Shown: piece after piece, positions 46,955-56,135 of the stretch
How the letters are laid out: each line of letters begins with the position of its first letter
Numbering within the stretch: position 1 is the stretch's first letter
Assembly (NCBI GenBank): GCA_016793865.1
Contig: JAEULJ010000007.1
Span: forward strand, 186,001-250,000
DNA length: 64,000 bases
From: Altererythrobacter sp.
Lineage (GTDB): Bacteria; Pseudomonadota; Alphaproteobacteria; Sphingomonadales; Sphingomonadaceae
Direction: 5' to 3'
Made by a program: the position numbers and the translations under genes
Notes under the pieces: generated by a model
What the model saw: the letters and a program-made list of their open reading frames with translations, nothing else
The model's database searches: none
Told to the model about the DNA's origin: nothing

Positions 46955-48050
46955 CCACCCAGCCGTGGGGATCGGGCAAGCGCCCGGTCTGAATGCCGGT
47001 AAGGCGATCGCGCATCCTGCCCGCGATCTGGCCCATGCCGCCGCCGCCGATGGTGAACTCGCTCTGATCGTCGAGCACGGTGCCGACCGGGGTGACCACC
47101 GCTGCGGTGCCGCAGGCCAGAGTCTCCACCAGCCGACCGCTCTGTGCATCGGCGCGCCACTGGTCGATCGAATAGGGTTCCTCGCGCACGCTCAACCCTT
47201 CGTCGCGCAGCAGGGTGATCAGGCTGTCGCGGGTGATGCCGGGCAGGATGGTGCCGAGCGGCGGCGTGAGCACGCTGCCGTCGTCGAACACGAAGAACAG
47301 GTTCATGCCGCCCAGTTCCTCGATCCAGCGACGCTCGGACGCGTCAAGGAACACGACCTGGTCGCAGCCCCTGGCGATTCCTTCGGCCTGGGGCACGAGG
47401 CTGGCGGCATAGTTGCCACCGGTCTTGGCCGCGCCGGTGCCGCCGGGAGCCGCGCGGGTGTAGTCGCGGCTGACCCAGATCTTCACCGCGGCATGGCCGG
47501 ACTTGAAATAGGCCCCCGCAGGCGAGGCGATGACGATGAACTTGTACTGGCGTGCGGGGCGCACGCCGAGGAACGCCTCGCTCGCGAACATGAAAGGGCG
47601 CAGGTAAAGCGAGGCGCCGTCGCCGCCCGGCACCCACTCGCGGTCGACGGACAGAAGCTGGCGGAGGCTTTCGAGGAACAGTTCCTCCGGCAGTTCGGGC
47701 ATCGCCATGCGGCGCGCGCTGTCGTTGAAGCGACGCGCGTTCTCCTCCGGCCGGAACAGCGCGAGGCTGCCATCGGGATGGCGATAGGCCTTCATGCCCT
47801 CGAAGATTTCCTGGGCGTAATGGAGCACGCTCGCCGCCGGATCGAGGGCGATGGGTCCGCGCGGCTGCACCGAAGCGGTGTGCCATCCGCCCTTTGCCTC
47901 GTCATACTCCACCACGACCATGTAATCGGTGAACACCGTCCCGAACCGCGGATCGGCGATCGCCTGCTCGCGCGCCGCGCCGGGCATGGGGGCGGGGTGC
48001 GGAACCTGCGTGAATGCGAGCGGAGTGGGTTGCTGCGAGTAATCGGCCAT
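46944..48050 (-). CDS. ilvE: Branched-chain amino acid aminotransferase
   Basis: A 368-residue fold-IV PLP enzyme, last step of Val, Leu and Ile synthesis. PLP Lys in AKTGGNYAASL; LHYAQEIFEGMKAYRHPDG, MFASEAFLGVRP and the C-terminal GTAAVVTPVG are typical of the long (type 2) IlvE. ATG 48050 (MADYSQQ) is chosen. Its end overlaps the nadE end by 11 bases on the opposite strand. Confidence 0.93.
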   Translation of the reverse strand: MADYSQQPTPLAFTQVPHPAPMPGAAREQAIADPRFGTVFTDYMVVVEYDEAKGGWHTASVQPRGPIALDPAASVLHYAQEIFEGMKAYRHPDGSLALFRPEENARRFNDSARRMAMPELPEELFLESLRQLLSVDREWVPGGDGASLYLRPFMFASEAFLGVRPARQYKFIVIASPAGAYFKSGHAAVKIWVSRDYTRAAPGGTGAAKTGGNYAASLVPQAEGIARGCDQVVFLDASERRWIEELGGMNLFFVFDDGSVLTPPLGTILPGITRDSLITLLRDEGLSVREEPYSIDQWRADAQSGRLVETLACGTAAVVTPVGTVLDDQSEFTIGGGGMGQIAGRMRDRLTGIQTGRLPDPHGWVVTV

Positions 48051-48179
48051 GCGGGTTCCGATATGCTCTACGCGCGCGGCGGGCAAGCGGGCGCTCCCGA
48101 TCGAGCCCCGCGCCTGTGCCTGTGCCTTGCCACGCCGCGGCCTTCGCGCGAATAATGCTGGTGCTGCGGAGGGAAGCGA

Positions 48180-48884
48180 ATGACTGGACTGCGATGGATC
48201 TTTCTTCTGGCGCCGGTCCTTATCGTGGCCTGCGCGGATGAGGGCACCGGCGTTCCGGCGCCCGCCCGCACCGATATCGCCTCACCGGGGGCCACGCCGA
48301 GTCCGGCAAAGGCCGCGAGCGAGGCAGAGAAGCTGACGGCAAGCTGCACCTACCTGCTGGCTAGAGGGGAGGAGGCGACGAAGATACTGCGGCGCTACGG
48401 CGCCGATGCGAAACGCGCCACGCTGGGAGGTCCGGAAGGCACTGAACTGACCGGGCTGGTGCTTTGGCCCGGCGATCCCGCACGACGGGTCGAAGTCATC
48501 CTGTCGGAAGACCGGCCCGAACGCGCCATCGCCCTGCGGTTCGGGGAACGGTCGACCTGGCGGGTCAATGGCTTGCGCGTCGGCGACTCTATCGAAACTG
48601 CGGTGCGCGTGAACAGCGCGGGTTTCTCGCTCTACGGATTCGGATGGGATTACGGCGGCTATGTCAGCGACTGGAAGGGCGGGGTTCTTGCCCGCCAACC
48701 GGGAGGTTGCGGCATTACCGTACGCTTCATGCCCGGCGAGAACGCGGAGCTGGACGAAGGGCTGGTAGGGGATCGGGTGATCCGTTCCGACGCGCCCGGA
48801 ATGTCGGCGGCAGGCGCCAGCGTTTCGGAGATTACGCTTGATCTGGGCGATGGCGCCGAGGCACTGGCGACGACTCCCAAATGA
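48180..48884 (+). CDS. Lipoprotein of unknown function
   Basis: A 234-residue precursor with lipobox VACAD (Cys about 18), a Pro/Ala linker and a globular domain rich in beta strands with a WDYGGYVSDWKGGVL segment and two Cys (TASCTYLL, GGCGITVRF) that may form a disulphide. I recognise no family. Followed at once by a strong hairpin. Confidence 0.7.
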   Translation: MTGLRWIFLLAPVLIVACADEGTGVPAPARTDIASPGATPSPAKAASEAEKLTASCTYLLARGEEATKILRRYGADAKRATLGGPEGTELTGLVLWPGDPARRVEVILSEDRPERAIALRFGERSTWRVNGLRVGDSIETAVRVNSAGFSLYGFGWDYGGYVSDWKGGVLARQPGGCGITVRFMPGENAELDEGLVGDRVIRSDAPGMSAAGASVSEITLDLGDGAEALATTPK

Positions 48885-48920
48885 GAAGGGCAGCCCCGGC
48901 CTCGGCCAGTGCTGCCCTTC
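48885..48920 (+). terminator. Hairpin directly after the lipoprotein stop
   Basis: Perfect 10-base stem GAAGGGCAGC (48885-48894) with GCTGCCCTTC (48911-48920); no T run follows. The whole stretch to 49244 (about 325 bases) holds nothing else except the short open frame noted next. Confidence 0.55.
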
Positions 48921-48976
48921 GCATGGTCAGCGGCGGGAAGTGCCGCTCACGAAGCCTCTATCGGCGTGTCTGATGC

Positions 48977-49033
48977 CTACCGATAGTGCTCCGCGCGGAA
49001 ACTTGCCGACCTCTCTGCTGAACCATGAGACAT
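48977..49033 (-). CDS. Short open frame (18 codons) with near-perfect ribosome site
   Basis: The frame encodes MSHGSAERSASFRAEHYR. Directly upstream on the minus strand is AAAGGAGGTGATCC, an almost complete complement of the 16S rRNA 3' end, 2 bases before the ATG. It lies 210 bases downstream of a lipoprotein gene and inside an otherwise empty region. Whether it is translated is unknown; the alternative is a chance or degenerate sequence. Confidence 0.35.
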   Translation of the reverse strand: MSHGSAERSASFRAEHYR

Positions 49034-49244
49034 CGGATCACCTCCTTTCGCGCTTGTGAGCCAGAGCGGCATTTCACTGCCGCCCAAGACCGCGTTCGCC
49101 GCCGATCTTGAGGCTGAATGTGTTGATTCGGGCGGGCGAAAACAAGCCTTGAAAAAAAGTTTTCCAGCGTCAGAATCTGGCGCTTCGGCCCTCGGCGCGG
49201 TGACGTGATTCCGTAGGCCTGGCGACCAGGCGAAGTGCCGGCGC

Positions 49245-49808
49245 CTATCGGCAGTCCTCAATCACCCGCGTCACCTCGGCCCAGCTTGGCAGGTAAAGAG
49301 AGTTCATGCCCGGCACCTCGACCGCGAAGCGGCCCTTGGAGAGCGCCATCGCATCCAGCAGCCGGTCGTCCCTCGTCACCCGTGCCTGGACGGCGCCGCC
49401 GGGATCGGTGGCGCTCTGTGAGCGGGTGGCGGGCAGGGTACGGGTCTGCGTTTCGGTGCGAACGGTCATGCCGGCGGGTGCCGTCGTCGGCGAGGTTGCG
49501 CCCCGGCCGAGGATGACGGAGCGGGCCGCGAGGTCGCATCGCATGGTGAACAGCGGGGCCGCCCCGCCGCCGACCCCGAATGCAGCGATCCCGCCTCCCG
49601 CACCGGCGCGATAGCTCCAGTCACCCGGTGTCTGAGGAGCATCGAGCCAGTTCGCGTGTACCGGAGCGGGCGCGGGAGAGGGCGGGGCAGGCGGTCGTAC
49701 CGGGGCAGGCGCTGCAACCGGAGGAGGCGGCGCGGCCTTCGGCACACAGGCTGCGGTGGTGGCGAGGAGCGCGAGCGCGCCGGTGGTAGCGATCTGAGTG
49801 AGTTTCAT
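49245..49808 (-). CDS. Pro/Ala-rich lipoprotein of unknown function
   Basis: A 187-residue lipoprotein: signal peptide, lipobox TTAAC (Cys about 21), a Pro/Ala linker (PPPPVAAPAPVRPPAPPSPA), then a domain with the LDAPQTPGDWSYRAG segment, DRLLDAMALSKGRFAVEVPG and a C-terminal Cys. No family recognised; a domain resembling ones seen in sphingomonad envelope proteins. It is divergent from tlyA by 34 bases. Confidence 0.65.
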   Translation of the reverse strand: MKLTQIATTGALALLATTAACVPKAAPPPPVAAPAPVRPPAPPSPAPAPVHANWLDAPQTPGDWSYRAGAGGGIAAFGVGGGAAPLFTMRCDLAARSVILGRGATSPTTAPAGMTVRTETQTRTLPATRSQSATDPGGAVQARVTRDDRLLDAMALSKGRFAVEVPGMNSLYLPSWAEVTRVIEDCR

Positions 49809-49842
49809 CGCGCCACATTGGCGGCTAGGGGCGAAAATTCCA

Positions 49843-50580
49843 ATGCCCGCCAAGCGCCGCCTCGACCAGCTCCTTGCCGACCGCGGCCTCGCCGAAAGCC
49901 GCACCCGAGCCCAGGCGCTGGTGATGGCGGGGCTGGTCTTCTCCGGTGAAAGGCGGCTGGACAAGCCCGGCCAACCTCTTGCCGAGGATACCCCGCTGGA
50001 AGTTCGCGGTAGCGACCACCCGTGGGTTTCGCGCGGCGGGATCAAGCTCGCCCATGCGCTCGACCATTTCGGGCTGGACCCCGCGGGCACGGTGGCGATG
50101 GACATCGGCAGCTCGACCGGCGGCTTCACCGATGTTCTGCTCCAGCACGGGGCGGCCCACGTCTTCGCGGTCGATTCGGGCACCAACCAGCTCGCGTGGA
50201 AATTGCGCCAGGATCCGCGTGTCACCGTGTTGGAGCAGACCAGCGCGCGCGTGCTCACACCACAAATGATCGACCGGACCTGTGACTGGGTCGTGTGCGA
50301 CGCAAGCTTCATTTCGCTGGCGAAGGTGCTTGAGCGGCCGCTCGAACTGGCGGCACCCCGCTGCCGACTGGTGGCGCTGATAAAGCCTCAGTTCGAGGTC
50401 GGGCGCGAGGAGGTGGGCAAGGGCGGGGTCGTGCGCGATCCGGCGCTCCACGCGCGCGTCTGCGACGAGGCCCGAGGATGGGCCGAAGGCCTCGGCTTCG
50501 CGGTGCAGGGCATCGTCACCAGCCCGATCACCGGGCCGCAGGGCAATGTCGAGTTCCTGCTTTCCGCCTCGCGCGGCTGA
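49843..50580 (+). CDS. tlyA: TlyA-family rRNA 2'-O-methyltransferase
   Basis: A 245-residue protein with an N-terminal S4 RNA-binding domain (RRLDQLLADRGLAESRTRAQALVMAGLV) and an FtsJ-type methyltransferase (MDIGSSTGGFTDVLLQHGA, VCDASFISLAKVL, ALIKPQFEVGREEVGKGG). TlyA methylates cytidines of rRNA; the hemolysin name is historical. ATG 49843 (MPAKRRLDQ) is chosen. The conserved K-D-K-E set can be placed on the motifs above. Confidence 0.88.
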   Translation: MPAKRRLDQLLADRGLAESRTRAQALVMAGLVFSGERRLDKPGQPLAEDTPLEVRGSDHPWVSRGGIKLAHALDHFGLDPAGTVAMDIGSSTGGFTDVLLQHGAAHVFAVDSGTNQLAWKLRQDPRVTVLEQTSARVLTPQMIDRTCDWVVCDASFISLAKVLERPLELAAPRCRLVALIKPQFEVGREEVGKGGVVRDPALHARVCDEARGWAEGLGFAVQGIVTSPITGPQGNVEFLLSASRG

Positions 50581-50657
50581 GAGGCGCGGACGGCATTTCC
50601 AGTTGCATCGCGGGACCGTTCGCGTTTGATGCGCGGCGGGGTTCGAAGGGAGAGTTC

Positions 50658-51446
50658 ATGGCCGATTACCAGACCATCATCGCCGAGCGCGTGGGCAGCG
50701 TGCTCACGATCACGCTTAACCGGCCCGAGCGGCTCAACGCCGCCTCGCTCCAACTGGCCGATGAGGTGCGAAGCGCACTCTACGATCTCGGCGATGCGCG
50801 TTGCGTGTTGCTGACCGGGGCGGCTAAGGGATTCTGCTCGGGCGCGGACCTTTCGGCTCGGGGTGAGGGCGGCCCCCTCTCAATCGCGGGCGGGGCGCAC
50901 CAGTCCCTGCAGAATCACTACAATCCACTCATCAGCCAGCTTCTGCGGCTGCCCGTGCCGCTTGTGACCGCGGTAAACGGCGCAGCGGCGGGGATCGGTT
51001 GCTCCATCGCGCTGACCGGCGATTTCGTGATCGCCGCGGACAGCGCCTATTTCCTCCAGGCCTTCGTGAACATCGGGCTGGTTCCCGACGGGGGCAGCAG
51101 CTGGCTGCTCACGCGCGCCATCGGCCGTGCGCGCGCCACGCGGATGATGATGCTGGGCGAGCGGATCGGCGCCCGGCAGGCGGAGGAGTGGGGCTTGATC
51201 CACCGCGCGGTCGACGATGCCGCGCTGATGGAGGAGGCACGCGCACTGGCGGAGCGTCTCGCGGCGGGGCCAACCCTTGCCTACGCCGCCATGAAGCGAA
51301 CCATCGCGCTCGCACTGGATGGCACGATCAACGATGTCCTCCTGGCAGAGGCCGAGGGGCAAAGGGCCGCCGGCGCGACCGCCGACGCGATGGAAGGCGG
51401 GATCGCCTTCCTCCAGAAGCGACCCGCGCGGTTCGAAGGGCGCTGA
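50658..51446 (+). CDS. Enoyl-CoA hydratase/isomerase family protein
   Basis: A 262-residue crotonase-fold enzyme. The oxyanion hole is in GFCSGADLSARG and the second motif AAAGIGCSIALTGDFVIAAD; ligand loops LVPDGGSSWLLTRAIGRARATRMM follow. The sequence around 130-165 resembles PaaG-type isomerase/hydratases, but substrate is not decidable. Stands alone between tlyA and aroB. Confidence 0.82.
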   Translation: MADYQTIIAERVGSVLTITLNRPERLNAASLQLADEVRSALYDLGDARCVLLTGAAKGFCSGADLSARGEGGPLSIAGGAHQSLQNHYNPLISQLLRLPVPLVTAVNGAAAGIGCSIALTGDFVIAADSAYFLQAFVNIGLVPDGGSSWLLTRAIGRARATRMMMLGERIGARQAEEWGLIHRAVDDAALMEEARALAERLAAGPTLAYAAMKRTIALALDGTINDVLLAEAEGQRAAGATADAMEGGIAFLQKRPARFEGR

Positions 51447-51464
51447 TCCGCTTCGTTCGCGGCA

Positions 51465-52577
51465 TCAGGCCGCGCGCAGCAATTCCTCGTCCAGGAAAGC
51501 CGCCACGTCCGCGAGCGCGACATCGCGGGCGAGACAGGCATCGCCGATCGCGCGCAGCAGCACGAAGGGGAGGGTGCCCGCGTCCATCTTCTTGTCATGT
51601 GTCATGTGCTGGGCCAAGCGGCCTCCGTCGCAGTCGAGGCCCACGCCAGCCAGAGTAGTGAGGAGCCCTGCCGCGGCGACAGCCGCTGCCACACGCTCGG
51701 CTTCCGAGTAGGAGAACTGGCCTCGCCGCGCGGAATATCGGGCCGCCAGCACCATTCCAAGCGCCACCCCCTCGCCATGCAGCAGGCGGTCGGAAAAGCC
51801 GGTCTCGGCCTCCAGCGCATGGCCGAAGGTGTGCCCCAGGTTGAGCAGGGCGCGTGCGCCGGTGGTCTCGCGCTCGTCCTCGGCGACGATGCGCGCCTTG
51901 GCCGCGACGCTCGTCGCGACCGCGTGCTCCAGCGCAGCCGGGTCGAGCGCGAGGACCTCGCCACCGCGTTCGGCCAGCCAGTCGAAGAACGGCCGGTCGC
52001 CAAGCACCCCATATTTGAGCACCTCGGCGTAGCCCGCTCGCAGCTCGCGCGCCGGCAGGGTAGCCAGCGCGTCGAGATCGGCGAGCACCAGCGCGGGTTG
52101 ATGGAAGGCGCCCACCAGGTTCTTGCCGACCGCCGTGTTGATGGCCGTCTTGCCCCCCACGGAACTGTCCACCTGAGCCAGCAGCGTGGTCGGGAGCTGT
52201 ATGAAGCCGCAGCCACGCTTAAGGATCGAGCAGGCGAAGCCCGTAAGATCGCCCACCATTCCGCCGCCCAGCGCGAGCACATGGTCGCCACGCTCCACCT
52301 CCTCGGCCAGCAGCCAGTCTGTCAGCGCGGCAAGGCCGGTCCAGCTTTTGGAGCCCTCGCCGGGCGCAACCTGGTAGAGCGCGATCTCGTGGCCCGCATC
52401 GCCGAGTGAGCGCGCGATGCGATCGCCCTGAGCCGCCCATGCGCCGGCGTCGGCCACCAGCGGCACCCGGCGCTTGCGGAGGAAGGGCGCGGCCTCGCTC
52501 GCCGCGTCGTCGAGAAGGCCGCGCGCCACGCGCACTTCGTAGCCGCGTCCACCAAGCGCGACGGGAATTACAGCCAT
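51465..52577 (-). CDS. aroB: 3-dehydroquinate synthase
   Basis: A 370-residue NAD- and metal-dependent enzyme, second step of the shikimate pathway. Motifs: GGGMVGDLTGFACSILKRGCGFIQLPTTLLAQVDSSVGGKT-type block (in parts), NLGHTFGHALE, and the HGE in LLHGEGVALGM. It overlaps aroK by 10 bases; together they form the aroK-aroB operon. Confidence 0.95.
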   Translation of the reverse strand: MAVIPVALGGRGYEVRVARGLLDDAASEAAPFLRKRRVPLVADAGAWAAQGDRIARSLGDAGHEIALYQVAPGEGSKSWTGLAALTDWLLAEEVERGDHVLALGGGMVGDLTGFACSILKRGCGFIQLPTTLLAQVDSSVGGKTAINTAVGKNLVGAFHQPALVLADLDALATLPARELRAGYAEVLKYGVLGDRPFFDWLAERGGEVLALDPAALEHAVATSVAAKARIVAEDERETTGARALLNLGHTFGHALEAETGFSDRLLHGEGVALGMVLAARYSARRGQFSYSEAERVAAAVAAAGLLTTLAGVGLDCDGGRLAQHMTHDKKMDAGTLPFVLLRAIGDACLARDVALADVAAFLDEELLRAA

Positions 52578-53134
52578 CGCTCGATCGCCTCCAGGATTTG
52601 CAGCGTTGTCTGCCGATGCGGCATCTCGCCGGCGGCGATATGGATCGGCGCCTCGGCATAGGCGGGTGCCCGCTCGGCATGCAAGCGGGCGAGTATCGTC
52701 CGCGGATCGCCGTTCCGCAGGAGTGGGCGGCTGTCGCGCCGGCGGGTGCGCTCGACCAGCGTATCCACATCGCAGTCGAGCCAGACCGCGATGGCATGGG
52801 ATAGGACGATCTGCCGGGTATCCGCGTCGATGAAGGCACCGCCGCCGGTGGCGATGACACCGTGACCTTCCTCGATCAGCCGCGCGATGACCCGGCGCTC
52901 TCCGTCACGGAAATGGGCCTCGCCGAACTGTTCGAAGATCTCGGCCACGCTGCGCTGGGCGGCGTCCTCGATCGCGGTGTCGCTGTCGACGAATCCCGTA
53001 CCCAGCAGACCGGCCAGCCGCCGCCCGACGGTGGACTTGCCCGAACCCATCAGGCCCACGAGCACCACCGGCCGATCAAGCCGGGCCTTCAGCGCCGCAA
53101 TGCGCTGGGGGGTCATTTCGGCATCGCCGGTCAT
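52568..53134 (-). CDS. aroK: Shikimate kinase
   Basis: A 188-residue P-loop kinase: GLMGSGKST at about 27-35, shikimate-binding DSD (FVDSDTAIE), FRDGERRV and GGGAF, and the lid R in RDSRPLL. It phosphorylates shikimate in the aromatic pathway. ATG 53134 is chosen; ATG 53116 is also possible. The aroK-aroB operon points away from the adjacent unknown pair and xerD. Confidence 0.94.
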   Translation of the reverse strand: MTGDAEMTPQRIAALKARLDRPVVLVGLMGSGKSTVGRRLAGLLGTGFVDSDTAIEDAAQRSVAEIFEQFGEAHFRDGERRVIARLIEEGHGVIATGGGAFIDADTRQIVLSHAIAVWLDCDVDTLVERTRRRDSRPLLRNGDPRTILARLHAERAPAYAEAPIHIAAGEMPHRQTTLQILEAIERWL

Positions 53135-53204
53135 TGCCGCGCGGGGTATATGTCGGCTATCGCGCGCGCAAGCCGCTGGGGCGAAGGAGCGCGAAGGAGC
53201 CGCC

Positions 53205-53354
53205 GTGCCGAAACCTGTGCCGAAGCCGGGCCGCCGGACCACCGCCGCGTTGGTGCTGGCGGTCGTGATCCTGCTGCTGGCGTGGTATCAGGGCGGGGAA
53301 CGCGCGATCCGGCCGATCGAGCAGGACATCGCTGTTCCGGCAGGCGTGCTGTGA
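53205..53354 (+). CDS. Small single-pass membrane protein
   Basis: A 49-residue protein beginning at GTG 53205 with AAGGAG 8 bases upstream: a basic N-terminus (KPVPKPGRR), one helix (TTAALVLAVVILLLAWYQ) and a short polar end. It overlaps the next start as GTGA, so both are translated together. No family recognised. Confidence 0.6.
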   Translation: MPKPVPKPGRRTTAALVLAVVILLLAWYQGGERAIRPIEQDIAVPAGVL

Positions 53355-55237
53355 GGCGGGCGCTCGCATTCACCGCAGGCCTTCTGTTGGCCGGCGGCTC
53401 GACGCTGGGACTGGCCCAAGGACAGCCAGAGAACCTGCTGCCGCCCGGTCTCGACGATCCGGCCCCGAGCGCGCCACCAACCGCCGGGCCGACGCGGGCA
53501 CCGCGCCAGCCCACAGCGCAAACGCCGCCGCCTGCGCCGACTGCCGCCCCGGCGCATAGCGGGCCCGCCTCGCGTCCGGGCGAAGTGGTCCAGCCCCTGC
53601 CTGGACTGGACGGTTCGGGCGGCCCGGAAGGGACGATCGGGTCCGGGATCGACCTGTCCCGCCTCCCGACGCTCGAGCAGCTCGAAGCAATGTCGACCGA
53701 TGAGCTGGACACGCTGTTCGGGCTCAAGCCGACAGTCGATATCCCTCCCTCCGCACAGCGCTCGATGGAGCGGGTCGGCGTGTTCGACCCTCAGGAGGGG
53801 GGCTTGCCGGTGTTCTCGCTGGCGAACCAGCCAGCCGCGCTGGTCCGTGCCGCGCTTGCCGGCACCAAGGGGCCGGTGGTTTCGCGCTGGGGGCATATCC
53901 TCCTTCGTCGCGCGCTCGTGAGCCGTTTGGCGGCGCCAGCGGGCATGGACCCCGCCGAATTCGCCGCCTTGCGCGCGGGATTGCTCAATCGCATCGGAGA
54001 ATTCGCGGCGGCGCGCGCTCTCACACAAGACGTCGATACCGCCAACTACTCGCCGGCGCTGAGCGACGCGGCGTTGGCCGCCTATGTGGGCACGGCCGAT
54101 ATTCTCGGTGCCTGCCCGGCGGTGCGGCTCGGGCGGACCGACCGCACCGACGGGGAATGGCGGATGATCGCCGCCATCTGCAACGCCTATTCCGGCGAAG
54201 AGATCGCGGCCGGAAACGATCTGCGACGGCTGCTCAACCGGGGCGATGCCCCGGCGATCGATGCGCGACTGGCGCAACGCTATGCCGGAGCGGCGGGATC
54301 GGGTCGCCGCGCGGTCACCATCGAATGGAAGGGCGTGTCCCAGCTCACCCCGTGGCGCTTTGCGGTGGCCAATGCCGTGGGCGCTTCCATCCCCGATACC
54401 CTGATTTCCGGCGCCCCGCCGTACTATGCAATGGCCGGCGCAACCGCGCCGATGCTCACGGCTGCCCAACGCCTGCCCTGGGCCGATGCGGCGGCGCGGC
54501 GAGGCGTGTTGTCGGCGGGCGCGATGGTCGATCTCTACTCGCAGCTTTTCGAGGATGTCGACGAGGGTCCGCTCGCGGATGCCGCCCGCACATTGCGCGC
54601 GGCTTATGTCGGTGCGGACGCGGGCGCGCGCTTCAACGCGGTTCGGACGCTTTGGGGCGACGGGACGGGCGACCCCTATGGCAAATGGGTGTTGACGGCC
54701 TTTGCCGCCGCCCGGCTGGATCCGAGTGACGCCTTTGCCGCCGAAAGCGGGCCGTTGATCGGTTCGATGCTTGCTGCTGGGCTCGACCGCGATGCGGCGC
54801 GCTGGGCTCCGGTTGTGCCGGTGGGCAGCCTGGGCTGGGCGCTCATCGCCCTCTCGCGACCGAACGGCCCCGCAGTAAGCGGCGGCTCGCTGGGCGATTT
54901 CCTCGGTGCGGATGAAAGCGCAGGCAAGCGCAAGAGCGCCATGCTGGTGGCCGGTCTTGCCGCGCTGGGCCGTGCCACTGATGGCACAGTGTCCGGATAC
55001 GGCGAGGATGTTGGCGTGGATCTCACCCGAAGCAGCCGTTGGACACAGGCGATCGACGGCGCGGCTGCGGGCCGCAATCAGGCGCTAGTCGTACTGCTTG
55101 CCGGCCTCGGCATGCAGGGCGAGAGCTGGGATCGCATGACCGCGCTTCACTTGTTCCATATCGTCCGGGCGCTGAACCACGTGGGATTGGGGGCGGAGGC
55201 GCGAATGATCGCCGCCGAGGCGGTCGCGCGCGCCTGA
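53351..55237 (+). CDS. Large exported protein of unknown function
   Basis: A 628-residue protein: a signal-like N-terminus (ALAFTAGLLLAGGSTLGLAQ), a Pro/Ala-rich stretch (about 25-95), then a long helical region with repeated Ala/Leu patterns that look like degenerate TPR-like hairpins (ARALTQDVDTANYSPALSD, DARLAQRYAGAAGSG). It starts in the GTGA overlap with the 49-residue gene and ends 13 bases before xerD. No family recognised; its place between aroK and xerD suggests a conserved envelope function in this lineage. Confidence 0.65.
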   Translation: MRRALAFTAGLLLAGGSTLGLAQGQPENLLPPGLDDPAPSAPPTAGPTRAPRQPTAQTPPPAPTAAPAHSGPASRPGEVVQPLPGLDGSGGPEGTIGSGIDLSRLPTLEQLEAMSTDELDTLFGLKPTVDIPPSAQRSMERVGVFDPQEGGLPVFSLANQPAALVRAALAGTKGPVVSRWGHILLRRALVSRLAAPAGMDPAEFAALRAGLLNRIGEFAAARALTQDVDTANYSPALSDAALAAYVGTADILGACPAVRLGRTDRTDGEWRMIAAICNAYSGEEIAAGNDLRRLLNRGDAPAIDARLAQRYAGAAGSGRRAVTIEWKGVSQLTPWRFAVANAVGASIPDTLISGAPPYYAMAGATAPMLTAAQRLPWADAAARRGVLSAGAMVDLYSQLFEDVDEGPLADAARTLRAAYVGADAGARFNAVRTLWGDGTGDPYGKWVLTAFAAARLDPSDAFAAESGPLIGSMLAAGLDRDAARWAPVVPVGSLGWALIALSRPNGPAVSGGSLGDFLGADESAGKRKSAMLVAGLAALGRATDGTVSGYGEDVGVDLTRSSRWTQAIDGAAAGRNQALVVLLAGLGMQGESWDRMTALHLFHIVRALNHVGLGAEARMIAAEAVARA

Positions 55238-55250
55238 GGGGCCTGTCGCG

Positions 55251-56126
55251 GTGAGCGCCATCGGGGATTTCCTCGCCATGCTCGCTGCGGAGCGCGGCGC
55301 GGCGGCGAACACGCTGGCGGCCTATCGCCGCGATCTCGAACAGGCGGCCGGTTGGCTGGGCGATCTCGAACACGCGGATGTGGAGGCGCTGAGAGGGCTG
55401 GAGCGGCGCTGGGCCGCGCTGGCCCCGTCCAGCGCCGCTCGCAAGGCTTCGGCGTTGCGCCAGTTCTATGGCTTTCTCGTGGACGAAGGGCGGCGCGGCG
55501 ACGACCCCAGCAGCGCCCTTCCGCGCCCGGCGACGCGGCGGCCACTGCCCAAAGTGCCCTCTCATGGCGATGTGGAAGCGCTGTTCGCCCGAGCCGAAGC
55601 CGAGGCGGCTGGCGAAGAGCCGATGGCGGTGCGGCTGCTTGCGCTGCTGGAATTGCTCTACGGCTCGGGGCTGCGGGCGACCGAGCTCGTTTCCCTGCCG
55701 ATCGCCGCCGCTCCGAGAGACGCGCCTTTCGTCACCGTGACGGGCAAGGGCGGCGTGGCACGCATGGTGCCGGTAGGGGGCCGCGCCAGGCAGGCCCTGG
55801 CTCGCTGGGTGGCCATCCGTCCGCAGCGAGGACGCTATATGTTTCCCAGCGGTGCCGGGCATCTTACGCGCGTGCGCCTCTACCAGCTCCTTAAGGCGCT
55901 CGCGCTGCGTGCCGGGCTCGATCCGGCAAGGTTAAGCCCGCATGTCCTGCGCCATGCCTTCGCCACGCATCTGCTCGAAGGCGGGGCGGACCTGCGGGTG
56001 CTTCAGACGCTGCTCGGCCATGCCGATATCGCCACCACCCAGATATACACCCATGTGGATTCCGCGCGGCTGGTGGCACTGGTCAACGAGCGCCATCCGC
56101 TTGCGCGCCCGCGCGCCAGGGACTAG
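55251..56126 (+). CDS. xerD: XerD-type tyrosine recombinase
   Basis: A 291-residue site-specific recombinase resolving chromosome dimers at dif. N-terminal SAM-like core-binding domain (1-100) and catalytic domain with Arg in LYGSGLRATELVSL, the HVLRHAFATH pair, LLGHADIATTQIYTHV with the nucleophile Tyr. The start is GTG 55251. Next to accA and near aroK, the position usual for xerD in alphaproteobacteria; XerC cannot be excluded by sequence alone. Confidence 0.85.
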   Translation: MSAIGDFLAMLAAERGAAANTLAAYRRDLEQAAGWLGDLEHADVEALRGLERRWAALAPSSAARKASALRQFYGFLVDEGRRGDDPSSALPRPATRRPLPKVPSHGDVEALFARAEAEAAGEEPMAVRLLALLELLYGSGLRATELVSLPIAAAPRDAPFVTVTGKGGVARMVPVGGRARQALARWVAIRPQRGRYMFPSGAGHLTRVRLYQLLKALALRAGLDPARLSPHVLRHAFATHLLEGGADLRVLQTLLGHADIATTQIYTHVDSARLVALVNERHPLARPRARD

Positions 56127-56135
56127 CGCCGCGCG

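Noticed and set aside
49033..49050. Plus-strand GGATCACCTCCTTTC identical to a 16S rRNA 3' end
   Set aside because: Not a 16S remnant: no other rRNA-like sequence surrounds it. It is better explained as the complement of a ribosome-binding site on the minus strand.
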